A stretch of DNA of 64,000 nt from Caryophanales bacterium UBA5603 (lineage in GTDB: Bacteria; Bacillota_I; Bacilli_A; Izemoplasmatales; Hujiaoplasmataceae): positions 21,454-85,453 of the forward strand of contig DILB01000027.1 in NCBI GenBank assembly GCA_002424815.1, written 5' to 3'. A model generated the notes under the pieces. That model saw only the letters and a list, made by a program, of their open reading frames with translations. It searched no databases and was not told the origin of the DNA. The position numbers were made by a program, and so were the translations under genes. How positions within the stretch are numbered: position 1 is the stretch's first letter; each line of letters starts with the position of its first letter. Shown here piece after piece: positions 62,258-64,000 of the stretch.

Positions 62258-63937
62258 ATGTCATACAATAAAGAAAAAGTTTTAGAAGTAAAAGATTTGA
62301 CAGTTTCTTTCAAAACTCCGGGAGGAATGGTTAGGGCTGTACGAGAAGTCAATTTTGATTTAAATCGCAATGAAACATTGTGTATCGTTGGAGAATCTGG
62401 CTCTGGTAAATCTGTGACCAGTCGTGCTATTTTGGGAATTCTTGCAGGAAATGCTGTTGTTGATAAAGGAGAAATTCTTTACCGTGGTGAAAACCTTATT
62501 GCCATTGAAGAACAAGACTTTCATCGTATTCGAGGCACAAAAATTGCAATGATTTTCCAAGATCCACTCTCTTCTTTAAATCCCATTATGAAAGTGGGTA
62601 AACAGATTACTGAAGCAATTTTATTGCATCGGGATCGGATTAGGAAAATATATGACTCAAAAATTGAAAAGGAATTTATTGATTTAAGAAAACTTAAATA
62701 TAAATTCCGTTTTGATAAACAATCACTTAATAACGAATTCACAAATCAATATCGCAGTATTAAAAATTCAAGTAGCATTTCTGTTCTTCGAACTGCAAAA
62801 GAATCTGCTTATAATGATTTTCTTTTACACATGGAAAAAGCAAAATCTAATTTTAGTGGACAAGAACTTGTCAACGAGAAGCTACGTGTTAAAAAAGAAT
62901 ATGAAGATCGAGTACTAGAGGCTGAAACTACTTTTAAGAATCGACCTTCTGATGAATCGAAAATTATAAAACAAAAAATTGATGAACTTTCAAAAGATTT
63001 CATGGCCAAAATGAATGCCATCGTTTCTGAATATAAAACTACCCTTCCTAGTTTAACTGAGACTTACGAAAGGGCAAAAGAAAAGGCAAAAGAAGAAATT
63101 AATGCCTATGTTGCTGCGGCTAAATCTAAACGCGATAATGCAATAAAAGAAGCTAAAAATCGGCTATCTTTAGCAAAACAAAGCAAAAATTCTTCTTTAG
63201 TTAAAGAAATTAAATTAGAGATTGATAATGCTAAAAAAACCTATGTTAGAACGCTTAGAATTACAAAAGAAGAGGCCATTGAGAAAGTCATAGCCACGAT
63301 GAAAGAGGTTGGTATTCCAGAACCTGAAAAGCGTTTCTATCAATATCCTTTCCAATTTTCAGGAGGGATGAGGCAAAGAATTGTTATTGCTATTGCTTTG
63401 GCTACTGATCCAGAGATTTTAATCTGTGATGAGCCTACAACAGCACTTGATGTGACAATTCAATCACAAATTCTTGAACTTATCAATCGTATTAAAGCTG
63501 AAAGACATATTTCAATTATTTTTATCACGCATAATCTTGGTGTTGTCGCCAATATGGCTGATCGAATCGCTGTTATGTATGCTGGAAAAATTGTTGAATT
63601 TGGAACAACAAACGAAATTTTCTACAATCCAAAACATCCCTACACTTGGGCCTTGCTATCATCGATGCCTGACTTAGAATCAAAAGGAAAATTAGATGCG
63701 ATTCCTGGAACGCCTCCCAATATGTTATTTCCGCCTAAAGGTGATGCTTTTGCTGCCAGAAATAAATATGCTATGCAAATTGATTATGAAGAACAACCAC
63801 CCATGTTTAAAATTTCTGATACGCATTATGCTGCGACATGGTTGCTTCATGAGAATGCCCCTGAATTTACACCCCCGGCAATCGTAGAGAAACTTACAAA
63901 GAAGAAGGAGGCGTACGACAGTGGATCTAAATCGTGA
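62258..63937 (+). CDS. oppD: Oligopeptide ABC transporter ATPase OppD with coiled-coil insertion
   Basis: A 559-residue ATPase; typical OppD has about 330-350. Walker A GESGSGKS (45-52) and the Q-loop glutamine (101) are followed by about 210 extra residues (about 126-335, 62633-63263), almost all charged and helical, predicted as long coiled coil (for example YERAKEKAKEEINAYVAAAKS). The normal order then continues: signature FSGGMRQR (367-374), Walker B ILICDEPTTALD (387-398) and the C-terminal OppD-type region with PGTPPNMLFPPKG; the usual cluster cysteines there are not seen. The ATG at 62258 follows GAGAGGAG. Confidence 0.94.
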   Translation: MSYNKEKVLEVKDLTVSFKTPGGMVRAVREVNFDLNRNETLCIVGESGSGKSVTSRAILGILAGNAVVDKGEILYRGENLIAIEEQDFHRIRGTKIAMIFQDPLSSLNPIMKVGKQITEAILLHRDRIRKIYDSKIEKEFIDLRKLKYKFRFDKQSLNNEFTNQYRSIKNSSSISVLRTAKESAYNDFLLHMEKAKSNFSGQELVNEKLRVKKEYEDRVLEAETTFKNRPSDESKIIKQKIDELSKDFMAKMNAIVSEYKTTLPSLTETYERAKEKAKEEINAYVAAAKSKRDNAIKEAKNRLSLAKQSKNSSLVKEIKLEIDNAKKTYVRTLRITKEEAIEKVIATMKEVGIPEPEKRFYQYPFQFSGGMRQRIVIAIALATDPEILICDEPTTALDVTIQSQILELINRIKAERHISIIFITHNLGVVANMADRIAVMYAGKIVEFGTTNEIFYNPKHPYTWALLSSMPDLESKGKLDAIPGTPPNMLFPPKGDAFAARNKYAMQIDYEEQPPMFKISDTHYAATWLLHENAPEFTPPAIVEKLTKKKEAYDSGSKS

Positions 63938-64000
63938 AAATTTTTTAAAGGACAATATTTTAGTTGTTGAAAATCTTCGTCAATATTTCAAAGTTGGCAG
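63921..64000 (+). CDS. oppF: Oligopeptide ABC transporter ATPase OppF, N-terminus (cut by window edge)
   Basis: A GTG at 63921 behind AAGGAGG (63904-63910) opens a frame starting MDLNRENFLKD and continuing ILVVENLRQYFKVG to the window end, as expected for the first strand of an ABC ATPase. It overlaps oppD by 17 bases. The identity as oppF rests on the operon position and this short match. Confidence 0.8.
   Translation, partial: MDLNRENFLKDNILVVENLRQYFKVG

Noticed and set aside
62258..63937. OppD as a frameshifted fusion of two genes
   Set aside because: The frame is continuous, with Walker A and Q-loop before and signature and Walker B after the insertion in one domain, so a simple insertion explains it.
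1..64000. Mycoplasma-type code with TGA as Trp
   Set aside because: Several complete genes (panT, mscS, ZIP, oppD) end at TGA at the expected family length, and all conserved Trp residues examined are TGG.
1..64000. CRISPR array, insertion sequence or prophage
   Set aside because: No regularly spaced direct repeats, transposase, integrase or phage structural motifs were seen; the gene order is that of conserved chromosomal housekeeping clusters.

Overview
The window comes from a low-GC bacterium of the Bacilli/Mollicutes side of the Firmicutes. It uses the standard genetic code: several intact genes end in TGA (panT, mscS, the ZIP transporter, oppD) and Trp is written TGG. Much of the gene order is what is known from Bacillus (polA-mutM-coaE-dnaB-dnaI-thrS; rqcH, gmk-rpoZ; rlmN ... 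rsgA-rpe-thiN ... rpmB-fakA-recG-plsX-rnc; dnaD-nth; yceD-rpmF), but blocks are missing. rsmH is followed by tRNA genes and not by ftsL/pbp/mraY/mur, no murein gene is present, no fab/acpP genes lie between plsX and rnc, and prpC/prkC and asp23 are absent from their usual places. With Thr-rich lipoprotein linkers, rubrerythrin and an ECF vitamin transporter, this best fits an anaerobic, probably wall-less Izemoplasma/Acholeplasma-like organism. That placement is inference. Layout: 1-3.8 kb holds the N-terminus of a heavy-metal P-type ATPase (minus strand), peptidase PepV, TrmB and an M42 aminopeptidase. 3.8-9.4 kb holds coenzyme A supply (PanT, CoaX, CoaE) interleaved with DNA repair (PolA, MutM). 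9.4-12 kb holds an unrecognised 121-aa protein and the replication initiation pair DnaB-DnaI. 12-14.2 kb is a threonine T-box and thrS. 14.2-21.4 kb has RqcH (minus), gmk-rpoZ and PolC. 21.4-25.8 kb has a Bax-inhibitor-like membrane protein and a phenylalanine T-box with pheST. 26-31.2 kb has RlmN, phosphofructokinase, rubrerythrin, RsgA, Rpe and ThiN. 31.3-34 kb carries two tandem, diverged HtrA-like proteases. 34-41.3 kb has rpmB (minus), FakA, RecG, PlsX, RNase III, DnaD and Nth. 41.4-46.5 kb has a large XRE regulator, an Mrp-type ATPase (minus), a PIG-L deacetylase, YceD-L32 and RsmH. Three tRNAs (Gly-TCC, Ser-CGA, Pro-CGG) follow, then MscS, a GNAT enzyme, an archaeal-type AspRS, a Gfo/Idh oxidoreductase with its GNAT/SCP2 partner, a ZIP transporter, a pseudouridine synthase and a minus-strand DUF2156-acetyltransferase fusion. 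The last 8 kb is an oligopeptide ABC transporter, oppABCD(F). The most unusual locus is this opp operon. OppA carries about 440 extra C-terminal residues including helical repeats, OppC has an external insertion of about 130 residues, and OppD has a coiled-coil insertion of about 210 residues between its Q-loop and signature motif. No insertion sequence, prophage, CRISPR array or rRNA was found. Apart from the edge-truncated genes, all genes look intact.
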